Source: Rhynchosporium graminicola (lineage: Eukaryota > Ascomycota > Leotiomycetes > Helotiales > Ploettnerulaceae). From it: a stretch of 64,000 nt of DNA. The stretch lies in contig FJUW01000029.1 in the NCBI GenBank assembly GCA_900074885.1, positions 409,521 to 473,520 of the forward strand, given 5' to 3'. Below the pieces are notes generated by a model. It did no database searches. It had not been told where the DNA came from and was given only the letters and a program-made list of their open reading frames with translations. How positions within the stretch are numbered: the stretch's first letter is position 1; each line of letters starts with the position of its first letter. Shown in pieces: positions 25,323 through 36,389 of this stretch. The position numbers and the translations under genes are program-made.

Positions 25323-25641
25323 ATGCTAAACAAATGCTTTGCCAACCCTCGAACATCTTTCGTCAACACTCCCATTTATGCTTCCCTAATCCCATCTTTC
25401 TCAGCCTTCGCACTTCTCAGAATCTCACCCCAGTCCCTCCCCTCAAGAACTTCTTATCCGGCTGAGTACACTATGGTGAGTGTTTTTCTGGTGCTGCTTA
25501 AGGATATGAATCATGCATGCTGTTGGTAAAATTCACCTAACTTAGAGGGAAGCTTTGAAACCGTTCTGGAAAATAGCGACGGATGAACAATTCATCTACG
25601 TCTTGATATCTTCGTACAACACGCGAGACCTTGCATGGTGA
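25323..25641 (+). CDS. Candidate small two-exon gene, 82 aa, unknown
   Basis: Exon 1 (25323-25475) and exon 2 (25546-25641) join in phase 0 across a 70-bp intron with a canonical GTGAGT donor and CTTAG acceptor. The N-terminal half is basic and hydroxyl-rich without acidic residues until residue 48, as in mitochondrial targeting sequences. The C-terminal half (KPFWKIATDEQFIYVLISSY) looks like a folded, membrane-adjacent helix. I do not recognise the family. The support is the clean splice with an amphipathic protein-like second exon; there is no homology evidence. It may be a small mitochondrial protein or a chance splice. Confidence 0.45.
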
Positions 25642-26605
25642 ACTGTGTCGGTACTCAACACGCTCAGTCCCAGAAATTAACCTACCCAAATTGCAGTCCT
25701 TTAGAAAAAACCTTCACGCTCTCCATTGAGTATAATTATTCCACGCCAGTATACCAACCATCACCAAAAACCAACACTAAAAACCAACACCACACCATAC
25801 CATACCTTACCTCACTACAACCTCGAAGCCTGACTACTCTCCCTCCCCACCCACCTACCCCAGAGCCGAGGCCAAGAAACTCAATCAAAGTGCGAGAACC
25901 TGTTCTGTTCTGTTTTGTTTCGTTTCGCCTATCGAGAATGCTTGGTAGCTTCTACACAACCTTCGGATTTAGCTATGTTATTAACTCCGAGAGAGAGAGA
26001 GAGAGAGAGATCCTACTTATTTAGCTGCTAGCCTGCTACTGTAGATGCTCTATCCATCCCATAGACTTTCCGAGGATGGAAGGAAGGAGCGTGTCTACTT
26101 TACTTTGCGTAGGTAGTTGCGAGCTCGCTTTCTCGGGGCGTGTGATTATTCATGGTGGTGTTTTTTTCTCTTTCTTGCAGGATTGGGATTTGCTCACAAG
26201 ATCTCGTCTCCTCTTGGGGTAGTTCTTCTGAGTGGGTGTGGTGTGGTGTGGTGTGTTTGTTTGTTTACTTTGTTCTGAAGCTACCTAGCTAGCTAGCTAT
26301 ATAGGCGAGGGAGGAACAAGGGTACTGTGAAAATAAGAATTGTTCTTGGATGAAACTTCTATGATTCATATATTTGTGGGCGTTGTTCAGCTGTGCTGTT
26401 GAATTTGCTCATTTTATTTTTACACTTTTTTCGGCTCGTCTTGTATTACTGACTGTACATTTGTCTTCTCTCATGCATGACCTTGCTCAGCTACTCTGGT
26501 GCTAAGAGTGAGGTGCTACATTACACATCTCAAATTGCTAGATCTCTGCATCGTTTCGCGTAATCAAGCTTTCTTGATATCTCGTACAGACGTAGAGAAT
26601 TATGC
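25642..26605. other. Pyrimidine-rich intergenic region with simple repeats
   Basis: This has long C/T-rich tracts (25740-25900), a (GA)n run at 25989-26010, GTGGT repeats near 26237-26252 and a TAGC run near 26285. It looks like untranslated or promoter sequence. No gene is supported. The 129-codon frame at 25635-26024 is low complexity. Confidence 0.5.
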
Positions 26606-27732
26606 TTACTGCACCTTTTTAGTCCGCTCAACCTTCTGAGAAATGGCGAAGGATTTCGCAGTTGCTTTGATACTGCTAAATAGACAGCCTATTTATCGTC
26701 AGCCTTACTCGCGCACTGCCCACCTCTCTACTCTGTTTCCTTCTACACAGGTTTCCGCTTTCCTTGATCCCTCTCACCTCTTCCTCATCCCCCACGCCCC
26801 CAAGCAAGAAGAAAACGCCAAAAACGATGAGAACTTACATAATGGAATCACAATCCAAGCTCCATTCATGAACACAAAGTAAAACCAGAAGTAGTACGGT
26901 TCTGGGCGGTAATGGCGCTGCTGTCTGTATAAATCATCGAAGAGACTGGTGGTGTAGTACAGAATATCGCCGTAGAATTGACCGGTCGAGACGAATGCTT
27001 GTATAGGGTAACGATATGGTGAGTCGATGAGGATGAGGAGTGCCGTGAGAAAAGAGAGAGGACCCCAGAAGATCTGTCGACGTGTGAGTTGGGTAGTGAC
27101 GAGAGGAAGGAAGGGTGAGGGCGGAAAGGGAGCGGAGATATTAGTATTTCCGGGTTACATTAAAAGTTGGGGCCGACAGTGAGTGGTGTGGTTTGATGAA
27201 CTTGATATGGAAAGAGAAGAGGAATGACGGAGGAGGTCGAGAGACGTGACTTACTGCAGTCCAAGACTCCATGCACAGAACAAATGGATCCGAAGCCATA
27301 TATCTCGAATCCGACAACGCGTATTCTTTCCAGAGCTGACCGAAGAAGTCCATTTTGCTTGCCATGTGATGATGATTCAGCATGAAATATCCTTCGAAGA
27401 AAAGATGTATCCAACCACCTAATAAGACACACGCATCAGCCTTCCATCTCAATCCACTTCATGAAACAGATTCAGCTTCAAGCTTCAAGCTTCTGCTTTA
27501 TGGCAGGGAACGGACAAAGTACAAACCACATCACCAGCCCAACATCTCTCTTCCTGAGGTTCTCATTGACATTCATGGCGATCATGAACGTGAAACTCAT
27601 GATGGCGGCGAAACCCGCGAAGAAGATGGTGACGAGCGTAGCGACATCCCAAGTATTAGCGACATATTTCCCGCCTGAGAGGATAAGGCTCTCAGGAAAA
27701 TATGGATGCGAGGGTAGATCTTCGAGGCCCAT
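26606..27732 (-). CDS. EXPERA/emopamil-binding family sterol isomerase-like protein
   Basis: Four exons (27732-27516, 27418-27255, 27073-26839, 26688-26606) give 232 aa, the usual EBP length. Conserved features include GWIHLFFEGYF with the His and Glu of the active site, then DSRYMASDPFVLCMESWTA with the second catalytic Glu, and a third block around FWGPLSF. Hydrophobic spans fit four to five ER membrane helices, ending in a Lys-rich tail. The family includes 3-beta-hydroxysteroid delta8-delta7 isomerase; fungi generally use ERG2 for this step, so the true substrate here is uncertain. Intron 1 uses a GTCCGT donor like NPC2. Intron 3 (150 bp) has a GCTGAC branch point 12 bases before the acceptor. 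Confidence 0.82.
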
Positions 27733-30356
27733 CTTTGCCGCTTTGAGTTTGGGTGCTCGTGAACTATATTGTGAGTGAGTTGGGTTGCTGTAAGGGTTGG
27801 CCTTTGAGTCGGGAGATCTCGTATCTCAATCTATCTCGATATGATATTGCAAGACGCGCGAAACGCGTGTGGTGTCTTCATCTTTGACGCGACATGGCAG
27901 GGCAGGCAAGGCAAGGCAAGGCAAGGCAAGGAAGGGCAGGGTAGTGCAGGGCGGTTAAAGTGGGAGGGGCGTTTTAGAGCGGCGGTAGGAAATATCAGAG
28001 GAAGGGGCATATTGTGAGTTGATTAGTTCGTTCGTTCATCTTGCTCTTATCTTGCTCGGCTCTCATCTGCTATAGATTTAAGGTATGTATCGTACTTATG
28101 CAAGCTAAAGCTCTCCGACGCGTATTTAGGGAGAAGTACCAGACAGAGTGAGTATGCCCGTTTCTCATTCGTCGGTCTCTTGTTATCTAAACAGACGATC
28201 TTGAGGTCTAGACCGGCCAAAGTTCCAAAGTTATAAAGTTATAAAGTTCCAAGCAGCTATCCTGGGATCAAACCACTCAGCAGCTACTTTCGAAACCAAT
28301 ATAGATACACACGTGATGAGTAGTAGAGTTTGGCAAACCCGGAGACTATTCAAGGGGTCACTTTCCCGCGTGCGTGCGTGCGTGCGTAAGTGTTTCCCCC
28401 TTACCTTATCGAACATTCGAACCATCGAACCAAGGCCCCCCACTCTCGAGACGGGCTAGGCAAGTTTAGTCTTAGTCTGCTCCCGCCTTCGAAGCCTTAA
28501 CCTACCTGAGCTTTGACGGCACAACCCACGAAAGAAGAATCCAAGCTTCTCGAAATATTCAAATCAACCAAGTCACGATAACACTGCGCAATATGGATAT
28601 TGATATCATATCACCATGTATCTATCCTCAGATTCATCCCCCTTGTATCTATTGTTCGCACCCCCATACATACACGCCGCCGAAGCTGCAGCTATCAACT
28701 CACAATTCGGTTTCCTACCTAGGTACCACGCCAGAACAACACCACGATGATTGGCCAAAGACGTCGACGCTACCAATACGAGGATGGCTTTGAGTTGAGC
28801 ACATCTCGCCGCTTTGAGGTCGTCATACCTATCCCAGACCCAGACCCAGACCCAGACCCATACTGTACTGTACCTATACCTATACTATCTATACCTTTAC
28901 CCATACAGTACCCATACTCCCATACTGTACTGGCTGGCTGGCTGCCCGCGCGCCTTCGAACTCGTCATCCGCCTGCAGGTGCAGCTTTCACATCAACTTT
29001 CCGCTCCCCCGCTCCCCGCTCGCTGCCCCTCCCTCCCCTCGCTCACTACTCCCTTCCCTCTCTCTCTTCCTCCGATCGTCCGTCCAGCTCAGGTCAGGTC
29101 ATCTCGTCTCGTATCATCTCGTATCATCTCATCTCATCTCATCTCATCTCATCTCATCATCCCATTTCATTTCATTTCTTATCGGCTGCAAACGGCACCC
29201 CACCTTCAGACGTAAGTCGAGTCAGCCCTCTATTATCACTCACAAGGTACAGTAGGTGGTATCAACCGCTATCGCCATTCTATCCGTATGCTACTGCGAA
29301 CATACATATATACATACATACATACATACATACATACATACCCCTACAGCCAGCCCAGATATCGATCGACTTCCTTTTTGCACCACCAGCCATGAGATGA
29401 ATGACATCGATGTGCGATGCCCTGCTGCCTTGCCTATACGTACGGTCTCCGGTCTCCGGTCCACGGTCTACGGCGGGACGGAGTACACGGTAAGTGATGA
29501 TGGATGGAACTTCACTGCACTGCACTGCAGACCCGACGCACGCACACGCACGCACTACGAGATGGACGCCCGTACTTGTGCAGTCGGCCTCTATCGAAAG
29601 CCGTAGCTCCAAGGCACGACCAAAAGCGGCCAGGCTCACTCTTCACGCTAGCTAGGTCGCTCTTGCTCTTTCTTTCCCTTGAGGGAAGGAAGGGAAAGCA
29701 AAGGAAGGGCCACTCTCCATTTTGTCCTGTCCTGTCCTGTCCTGTCCTGCCCTGCCCTAGCCTGCCTCCCCCTCTCTCCATCTCCCTCGCATTCTACTAC
29801 ATACATACCCATTTTACTATCATCACCACTTTCAAAGACCATCCCTCGTACTTCACATCACGGGGCTATCTAGGTTCAACCCTCCTCAGGATTACCAATC
29901 CCATCAACAGCGACCCGTGTGTGTTTACGAACGGCCTCCTTGTCCTTCGAGATCCTCCTCTTCCATCCTCGAAGCCTTCGCCTCCACCAGCCTTGAAGAA
30001 TCTTCTCTTACCTCGAGATCCAACAACAAGCTATTCAATTCAATTCACGACTGCTACTCCACCGTTGACGGCCATACATATCCTCTGGAAGGGTTCTACT
30101 ATCGTTGAATCGTCTAAACTATCTCCAAACTCTCTGTATCTCGAGTCCATTGTGTCGGCCAGGAACCGGAACGAGACGCTTCCGCAGTCCCTTTCAACAA
30201 CTGATGATTGCCGTTGCCATATCTGACACCTTCACTCGCTCTGCGACACCTCTCTCGATCGAGTCGCGACCGTCTTCGTCATGCGACTCAGGCCAAAGGA
30301 TTAGTGAAATCACCTTGAACCCCCCACCTGTACAGCCACCTGGAGGCTCCTGCTAG
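27733..30356. other. Long divergent promoter/leader rich in microsatellites
   Basis: This 2.6-kb region separates the EBP-like gene (-) from the PHD-SET gene (+). It contains many short tandem arrays: GGCAA near 27901-27930, TGCG at 28369-28387, CCCAGA at 28833-28860, ATCTC at about 29124-29160, CATA at 29301-29340, and GTCCT at 29723-29757. The last 1.5 kb is strongly C/T-rich on +, as in long fungal 5' leaders, and has many upstream ATGs. Long open frames here (28747-29400, 29504-30226) are low complexity and not supported as genes. Confidence 0.6.
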
Positions 30357-33347
30357 ATGATGACAGAAAGGCCCCTTCCAAACTCAACGCAGAGTGCGAT
30401 TCCGGTCCCGACGGCGTTCCATTCGACGACGGCGAATCCTGTGAGCGATGCGCGTTCCGTTATCGAGTCTGCAGAGGAGGAGCCTTACACCATCAAGTGC
30501 ATCTGCGACTACCGTGACGACGATGGAAACACAATCTATTGCGAGAAGTGCGATACGTGGCAGCACATCGAATGTTTCTACCCGGGTCAGGTTGACGATG
30601 CCTCGAAAGAAGAGTTCGACCATTCTTGTGCTGATTGCAAACCGCGACTGTTGACCCTGGACCGTCACCATGCGACCGAGCGACAGACGCTCCGACGGCA
30701 CAACAAAGCCATCAACGATGGTTCGGACAAGAAGACGAAAAGGCCGCCTTCGAAAAGCCACAAGAAGAAAACGAAGCCATCGGATCTCCAAGTGAATGGC
30801 CACCATGATCACAGTCACCACAAACATGCTAGTCCCTCCGAACATCATCCCCATACGAAGAAGTCGAAAGGTCATCGATCGACGCAATCCATCAGCTCAC
30901 AGATGAAGCGAAGTCCTCCCCTGAATGGTAGACCTCAAAACCACGCTCATCCTCCCAGCCCAGCACACACTCCTCCTGAGATTGGCAATCTCAACGGTTA
31001 CATCTACAACGATCGCTTCATCAACCTCTACGCTGGTGACGAATCGAAAACCACTTCTACCAACTCCTTCGCCAGTCTGTCCGTCTCAAATCGGATGGGA
31101 TTATGGCTTCAGAGCCCAGAAATATTAAAAGAAGACGCCAATGCCATCAAGGATGACATCTTTCAGGTTCTAACCGTTCCTGTTGATTCGTTGAAATGGC
31201 CTGCTTTGAAGATAGATACCAAGGACATAATCCAGGAGGGTGGCCCGAATCTTACCTGGAGATCCGTACGAAACTCTGCCCCATTGACCGAGGCCGGGCG
31301 AATATGTCCTATCCATGGTGTTATCAAGTTCCAGGTAGAGTATTGCTCTGATCCACAAAGTCGCTGGGCGGAAGCCGGGCACCCTCAACCATTTGTCATA
31401 TTCCATCCCCAATTGCCTCTGGTCATTGATATGAGGACGGAAGGCTCGCAATACCGCTACGTGCGGAGGAGCTGTCGCCCAAACACAGCTCTCGAAACGT
31501 TCCTCGCGCACGACACAGAATACCATTTCTGGTTGACAAGTGAACAACCTTTGGCTGCCAATGAACAGGTCACCATTCAATGGGACTTCAGATTCCCGAA
31601 CAATGAACTTGGCAATCGGTACAAACGTCTCCTTAATCTCGGTGAAGAGGAAAGGGCAGTGTCCGACGTACTCGATGTGACCGACGAAGAATACGAAGAT
31701 CTTTCGAATCTTGTCTTGACCGTTCTCTCTGATCACGGCGGTTGTGCCTGTGATCTCGGGAGTGAGTGCGCGTTTGCTCGGTTCCATCGAGACTATATCG
31801 GGAGGTCGCATACCCATATCAACGGCGTCAAACCGAAGAAGGGTAGAAAGACAAAGCACACCCACATCTCTCCGACGAGTACTGGCCATGCAACAAATAG
31901 TAGAGCTGCCAGCGAAGGTCAAGGCGACCAGTACGACGACGACGACAACCAGTCCGTATCTGGATCAGTTCGAAGCAAGCCTCACAGCCGGGACATGACA
32001 CCACTACATAACGGCGAACCCAACGGTATCACGACGGAAAACTCTGAGCGTGAGAAGAGAAAATTAGCAGCTCTCGAAGACTCTTTCCGGAAGATGGAGC
32101 AACAGCCGCCCAGGAAAAAGAAACGCGTGTCCGAGGGTTCGAACATGAGCGTATCCTCCCACGTTGCACCTAAACAACGGCAACGTTCTGTTATCCCTCG
32201 CGCGTCCATTTCGCAAGCCTCCGCACCTGCTACGAATGGTGGCCGTGCACACAAATATGTCGATGCTAATACGGCAACGCGACGGCCTTCTGGATCGCCT
32301 TCCAGCACGACGTCGGCGACTAATGCCGTCCGTTCGCCAGAGAATCATGCCTCTCCAAGTCAGTCGATGCGCTCACGGCACAGCTCAGCCAATCCGAAGA
32401 CTACATACGCCGAAGCTTCGACGCAAACAGAGGAGGTCAAAAACGCCTGGTGGCACAAGTCAAGTCCGAAGCCTAAAAGGCGATCAATATTGACGCTCGC
32501 GCAGCGTTTGCTGAAAAACCGTCGTACCATACAACAAGGGCAGCAAGAGGTACGGGCAGCTCAACAAACCGTTTCAACGAACGGCGGGCATGGTAGTGTC
32601 CGAGCATCCCCTACGGAGTCGATGGATCTGGATCCACCTAACAGTGAGCATCGTCTGCAGACGCAGCCGCCGACGGAGACAAAAGCTCGAAACATGAGTG
32701 TAGCATCTTCAACACCACCCGTTGATCTATCTGGCTCAGTCGAAGTGGCTATCGTCGATGCGCCCGCGGTCACGTCTGCGACCACCACCAAGCCTCCTCC
32801 GCCACCCTGGCCTACACCATCAGATAGTGTCTCCGGCTCCAAGCCCGTTTCGGTGCAAAGGTCTCAACCACTGAGGGTCCAGCTGCCATCCGCTCCTGTC
32901 TTCCCAACAACTAGTATGTCAGCACCGCTCTCTGGGACAGGGACCGCCACTCCATCTTCTGCTTCATCTACCGGACATTCCCCGTTCGGAAACGGACACT
33001 TCCCGCCAGCTTTCCCTACTACTGCTGTCAATAGTATCAATCCCAGTCCGATCAAGACAACAAAGAAACTCAGTTTGAGCGACTATGCGGCTAGGAGGAA
33101 GAAAACCGAACCCTCAGCGAAGCCTTCTACAGGCAGTAGTCCTACAATGCCACCGGCGGTACTCAAGCCCTCTTTATCCACAATCGATGAGGCGAAAGCG
33201 CAAGGCGGTTTGGAAGGATCCGCTATAGTTGAATCGCCAGCAGCGATAGAGAAGACGCTGAACCCTCTAGCGGCGGTAGCTGGGCCAACATCGGGACCCT
33301 CACGGAACGGCACTTTGCCGGCGGAAAAGTCGAATGGCACGTTGTAA
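30357..33347 (+). CDS. SET3: PHD finger and SET domain protein, Set3/MLL5 type
   Basis: A single 996-codon frame. Residues 48-94 form a PHD finger with the Cys4-His-Cys3 pattern (CICDYRDDDG, CEKCDTWQH, CADC). A SET domain lies at about 300-430, with RRSCRPNT where active methyltransferases have NHSCxPN, then VTIQWDF. This altered motif is typical of the Set3/MLL5 branch, which is thought not to methylate. The PHD finger probably reads H3K4 methylation and recruits the Set3 histone deacetylase complex. The remaining 550 residues are basic, Ser/Pro-rich and disordered. ATG ATG at 30357 directly follows an in-frame TAG; the preceding CCTGCTAG could also act as a splice acceptor. Confidence 0.85.
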   Translation: MMTERPLPNSTQSAIPVPTAFHSTTANPVSDARSVIESAEEEPYTIKCICDYRDDDGNTIYCEKCDTWQHIECFYPGQVDDASKEEFDHSCADCKPRLLTLDRHHATERQTLRRHNKAINDGSDKKTKRPPSKSHKKKTKPSDLQVNGHHDHSHHKHASPSEHHPHTKKSKGHRSTQSISSQMKRSPPLNGRPQNHAHPPSPAHTPPEIGNLNGYIYNDRFINLYAGDESKTTSTNSFASLSVSNRMGLWLQSPEILKEDANAIKDDIFQVLTVPVDSLKWPALKIDTKDIIQEGGPNLTWRSVRNSAPLTEAGRICPIHGVIKFQVEYCSDPQSRWAEAGHPQPFVIFHPQLPLVIDMRTEGSQYRYVRRSCRPNTALETFLAHDTEYHFWLTSEQPLAANEQVTIQWDFRFPNNELGNRYKRLLNLGEEERAVSDVLDVTDEEYEDLSNLVLTVLSDHGGCACDLGSECAFARFHRDYIGRSHTHINGVKPKKGRKTKHTHISPTSTGHATNSRAASEGQGDQYDDDDNQSVSGSVRSKPHSRDMTPLHNGEPNGITTENSEREKRKLAALEDSFRKMEQQPPRKKKRVSEGSNMSVSSHVAPKQRQRSVIPRASISQASAPATNGGRAHKYVDANTATRRPSGSPSSTTSATNAVRSPENHASPSQSMRSRHSSANPKTTYAEASTQTEEVKNAWWHKSSPKPKRRSILTLAQRLLKNRRTIQQGQQEVRAAQQTVSTNGGHGSVRASPTESMDLDPPNSEHRLQTQPPTETKARNMSVASSTPPVDLSGSVEVAIVDAPAVTSATTTKPPPPPWPTPSDSVSGSKPVSVQRSQPLRVQLPSAPVFPTTSMSAPLSGTGTATPSSASSTGHSPFGNGHFPPAFPTTAVNSINPSPIKTTKKLSLSDYAARRKKTEPSAKPSTGSSPTMPPAVLKPSLSTIDEAKAQGGLEGSAIVESPAAIEKTLNPLAAVAGPTSGPSRNGTLPAEKSNGTL

Positions 33348-34767
33348 CATAGATAGATTCCTCGTCACAGCGCACTTTTAGCAGATGACATTGGCTCGCC
33401 TTTTCTTCTTCTATCGCTTCGTATGTATTGGAAGCATTTTCTTTTTTTTCCCATGAGCGTCTATTTTCTTTGAATCGTGACTGGATGGGCACGCCACGTG
33501 GGGTTTCAAAAGGGCTATGGGATTCGCTTAGCTTCTGGACAGCTGGCTGGCTGGCGTTTTAGGCGGCTCTCTTCTTTGTTTTCTTTTCCACGTTTGACAG
33601 AACTTTCAGGTCTTTGTAGACTAGTTCTTTTGTGTGTTTGAATCTGAGATCCCTTACTGGGCTGGGTGGACATGATACGATACCAACCGCCCACTCATCA
33701 GTGGTGGGCTGGCTAGGGTGAACTGGGGATGGGTGGTCTTGCTCTCGAGGAATGATTGATGATGGGTTGGAAAGATATCTCGCTTGCGATCGAGAGAGGA
33801 GAGAGGGAGGAGAGAGGAGATGATGGGAGAGGACAAATACCCCTAGATGTACCAGTAGCGGAGTTGATTAAACAAGCCTCAACGGCGTGAATACCAGACC
33901 AAAATAAACAAGTTAATCCACATGATCATCTCAGCTTCTGAATTCTCTCGGGGAGAAGCACGAATCTACTCTCATATCCATTGTTCGCCTTTAGCAGATC
34001 CGACGTGACGGCAATAACAACTCGGTACCCATTACATCAAGGATCATCCTACCGCTTCCAACGAAGGTCTTTAATAGGCATTCCACAGCCCGAATACTTG
34101 CCAACCTCCCATCTCCACGCCTGGAGAAGAACCTGGTTCTGACGGGCCATATGCTCTGTGTAAGACTAACCTTCCTAGCTCTAATGCTTATAAGACCCTC
34201 TCTATAGACCGAGTAAGATGTCGGTTAAAAGGACCAAAGTTCACGTTAGATCTACTCGCACACCGAAGACGTGAATGCCTTTCTCGGCCCTTGGACAGAC
34301 AGACAGACCTCCCTAGTGACCAATACTAGAGGTAGGTCCTATATTCTTTTTCCCTTTCTACTATTGGCAATGTAAGATGTAAATGTATTATGTGTAATTT
34401 CCCTAGGGAGCGGAGTTGTAGAATGCGCGTTGGCGCGTAGTCGGCGCGATCTATCATGATCTATAACTCTCAGATTTCGTTTGCGTGAATCTATATCTTT
34501 TTATCTTACCTGTAGAGTTGAAGTTATCTCTTCCCGTTTTTAGTATTGGTAGTGGTTAGATATTGTAAAAGCTTGACTGGGGAGGTTCGGAACTCGTGTG
34601 TTCAAGGTTTGCATAACAAGCAAGGCGTTTGGGAGGTCTGAAATCCTCGCACTCCGAACGGTATGAATAGTCCCTTTTGGGCATTACCTGATGCAGAGAT
34701 TCTGTAAATCACTCTTGTAGGCTTTCTCATCTTCGCCTCAGCTCGGAACCCAAGTTCCCATCTGACG
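33348..34767. other. Intergenic region between convergent genes
   Basis: This holds the 3' flank of the PHD-SET gene (T-rich, 33400-33640) and a purine-rich stretch near 33780-33830. No tRNA, no element termini and no protein family were recognised in 33850-34767. Confidence 0.5.
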
Positions 34768-36039
34768 TCATCGGATATCAGATCTTAAGAGAGCGACCTG
34801 GTTGTGATACGCGGCGGCAGCTTCCTGCAGGGCCTTATATTCGGGTGACTGAAGAGCTTGCAGAGCCGAAGGTCTATTCCTCGGGTTTGGGATGGCTAAA
34901 AGGCGTATCATGTCTAGCACTACCTTGGGGATACCGGCATCGGCAGCTAGATCAGCCCACACCTCAAATGGAGGAATCTGCAGAAGCAATTCGTCCGAAT
35001 CCTCCCCCGCCTGTGTTTTCGTAAGGTTTTGGGCTAACTTAAGATAGGCTTGTAAGGTCTTATCAGCGTCAGAAGGAGGAGGAATCGAGCTACAGGATGG
35101 ATCGAAGAGGAGTATAATCTTTGCTAGGCACCATGCCATTGAAGGATTGAGCGTCTTGTCGATATTGTCGGCATTGCCTAAGATGTTGGGGTCAAGTCGT
35201 TGTAATATCTTCCTTGGTTAGTTTGGGTAAGTAAGAATGGGAGGCCGGTGACTGACCATAGCAGCAAGAGACCATACATCGGCTTTATGGAAGCAGCTCA
35301 CCTAAAGGCACGAAATGCTTCGGGCTGAACCCAGCGTGCATTCCCGCCTTCTGGTCCCGCTACAGAGAAATTAGCATAACCCAATTCTGTGATGTGTGCT
35401 TCATACCTAGCCCCAAGTCTCCGAGTTTGACCTCAAACAGCCCATCAACGTTGGATAGAAGAACATTGGCAGGTTTCAAGTCTGCTCTGCTTAGTGAATG
35501 GCAATAGAAATCTGTAGGGGTGAATTGCATACCTGAATAAACAAGGTGCTCTTTTTCTAGCTCGACAAATGCTTCCAAGCATACCTTGACAATATTTGCG
35601 ACTAATCCAGGATCTTTCATGTGTTCCTCGAGAGGAACCTCCGCCAGAGTCGTGTCCATCCATTCAAAGGCTAGACAGAAGGGCTTTTGAGCCGTCCAAC
35701 CTGTAGGGACGTGGATAACGTCACACAATTTCCGAAAGTTGGTAGATGATTCGATAGAAGGCTTCCTGTAATACTTGTATTCCTTTACGAGGCTATCCAT
35801 CTGCGTCTCGTTTTCAAGATCAGCGCTTTTCACAACCGCCCTGGTATGTAAATTTAGCATAGACGTCTTCGTGCAACTGAGTCCTAGACGTACCATCGAT
35901 TTTTGGGGAGAAGAGCTTGAATGCCAGGCAAGACCTCGGCCTTGAACACGGAACTGAAGACAGTCTTATCGCCCAGTTTTTCAACCAGACGAAATGAGTA
36001 TTTGCTCCCACGAAGAGTGGTCCCAATACGCAGAGCCAT
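34768..36039 (-). pseudogene. Protein kinase-like gene with an apparent frameshift
   Basis: Exons 36039-35894, 35840-35533, 35484-35407, 35359-35257 and 35208-34768 encode a kinase fold: AVVK with the ATP-site Lys in exon 2, ADLKPANVLL as catalytic loop (no HRD His), GDLGLA in place of DFG, WVQPEAFRA, then KADVWSL and a C-lobe. All junctions keep frame except exon 4. The activation-segment frame and the KADVWSL frame differ by one base, with the break near 35299-35303, and the summed exon length is one base short of whole codons. Either the gene is a pseudogene, the assembly has a one-base error, or a splice was missed. The missing HRD His and altered DFG suggest a divergent kinase or pseudokinase. 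Confidence 0.65.
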
Positions 36040-36389
36040 TGTCTTTCCTGGGAAAAAATGTGGTGTGAACGTGATGTCGGGAATGAGTTGGACTGTTGAG
36101 AGGATGACGCGCTACGCATTTGACTTAAATATTAGAACGATAAATCTATCAGCTGATGATAATACTGCAAATTAACCAAACAAAAATCAAATGTTATTGA
36201 ATGGACTCTGAAATGTTCTGTTCAGGGTCACTTAAGCTAATAGTTATTAGCTACTAATTCATAGAATTCATGGAATCCCAGGCCACTAGTGATAACATTA
36301 CCTTTGTTTCCGGTGGGGTCAATTGTCTGACAGTGTTATTACTACTAGCTGGCGTTTTATTGAAGCCTCTGAGTCCCTTCATACACGCC

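Noticed and set aside
29100..29340. Regular short repeats that might suggest a CRISPR-like array
   Set aside because: Units are 4-5 bp tandem microsatellites without spacers, in a eukaryotic leader.
28747..30226. Long + frames at 28747-29400 and 29504-30226
   Set aside because: They translate microsatellites and pyrimidine tracts into low-complexity Pro/Ser/Tyr/His runs and fit a long leader better than genes.
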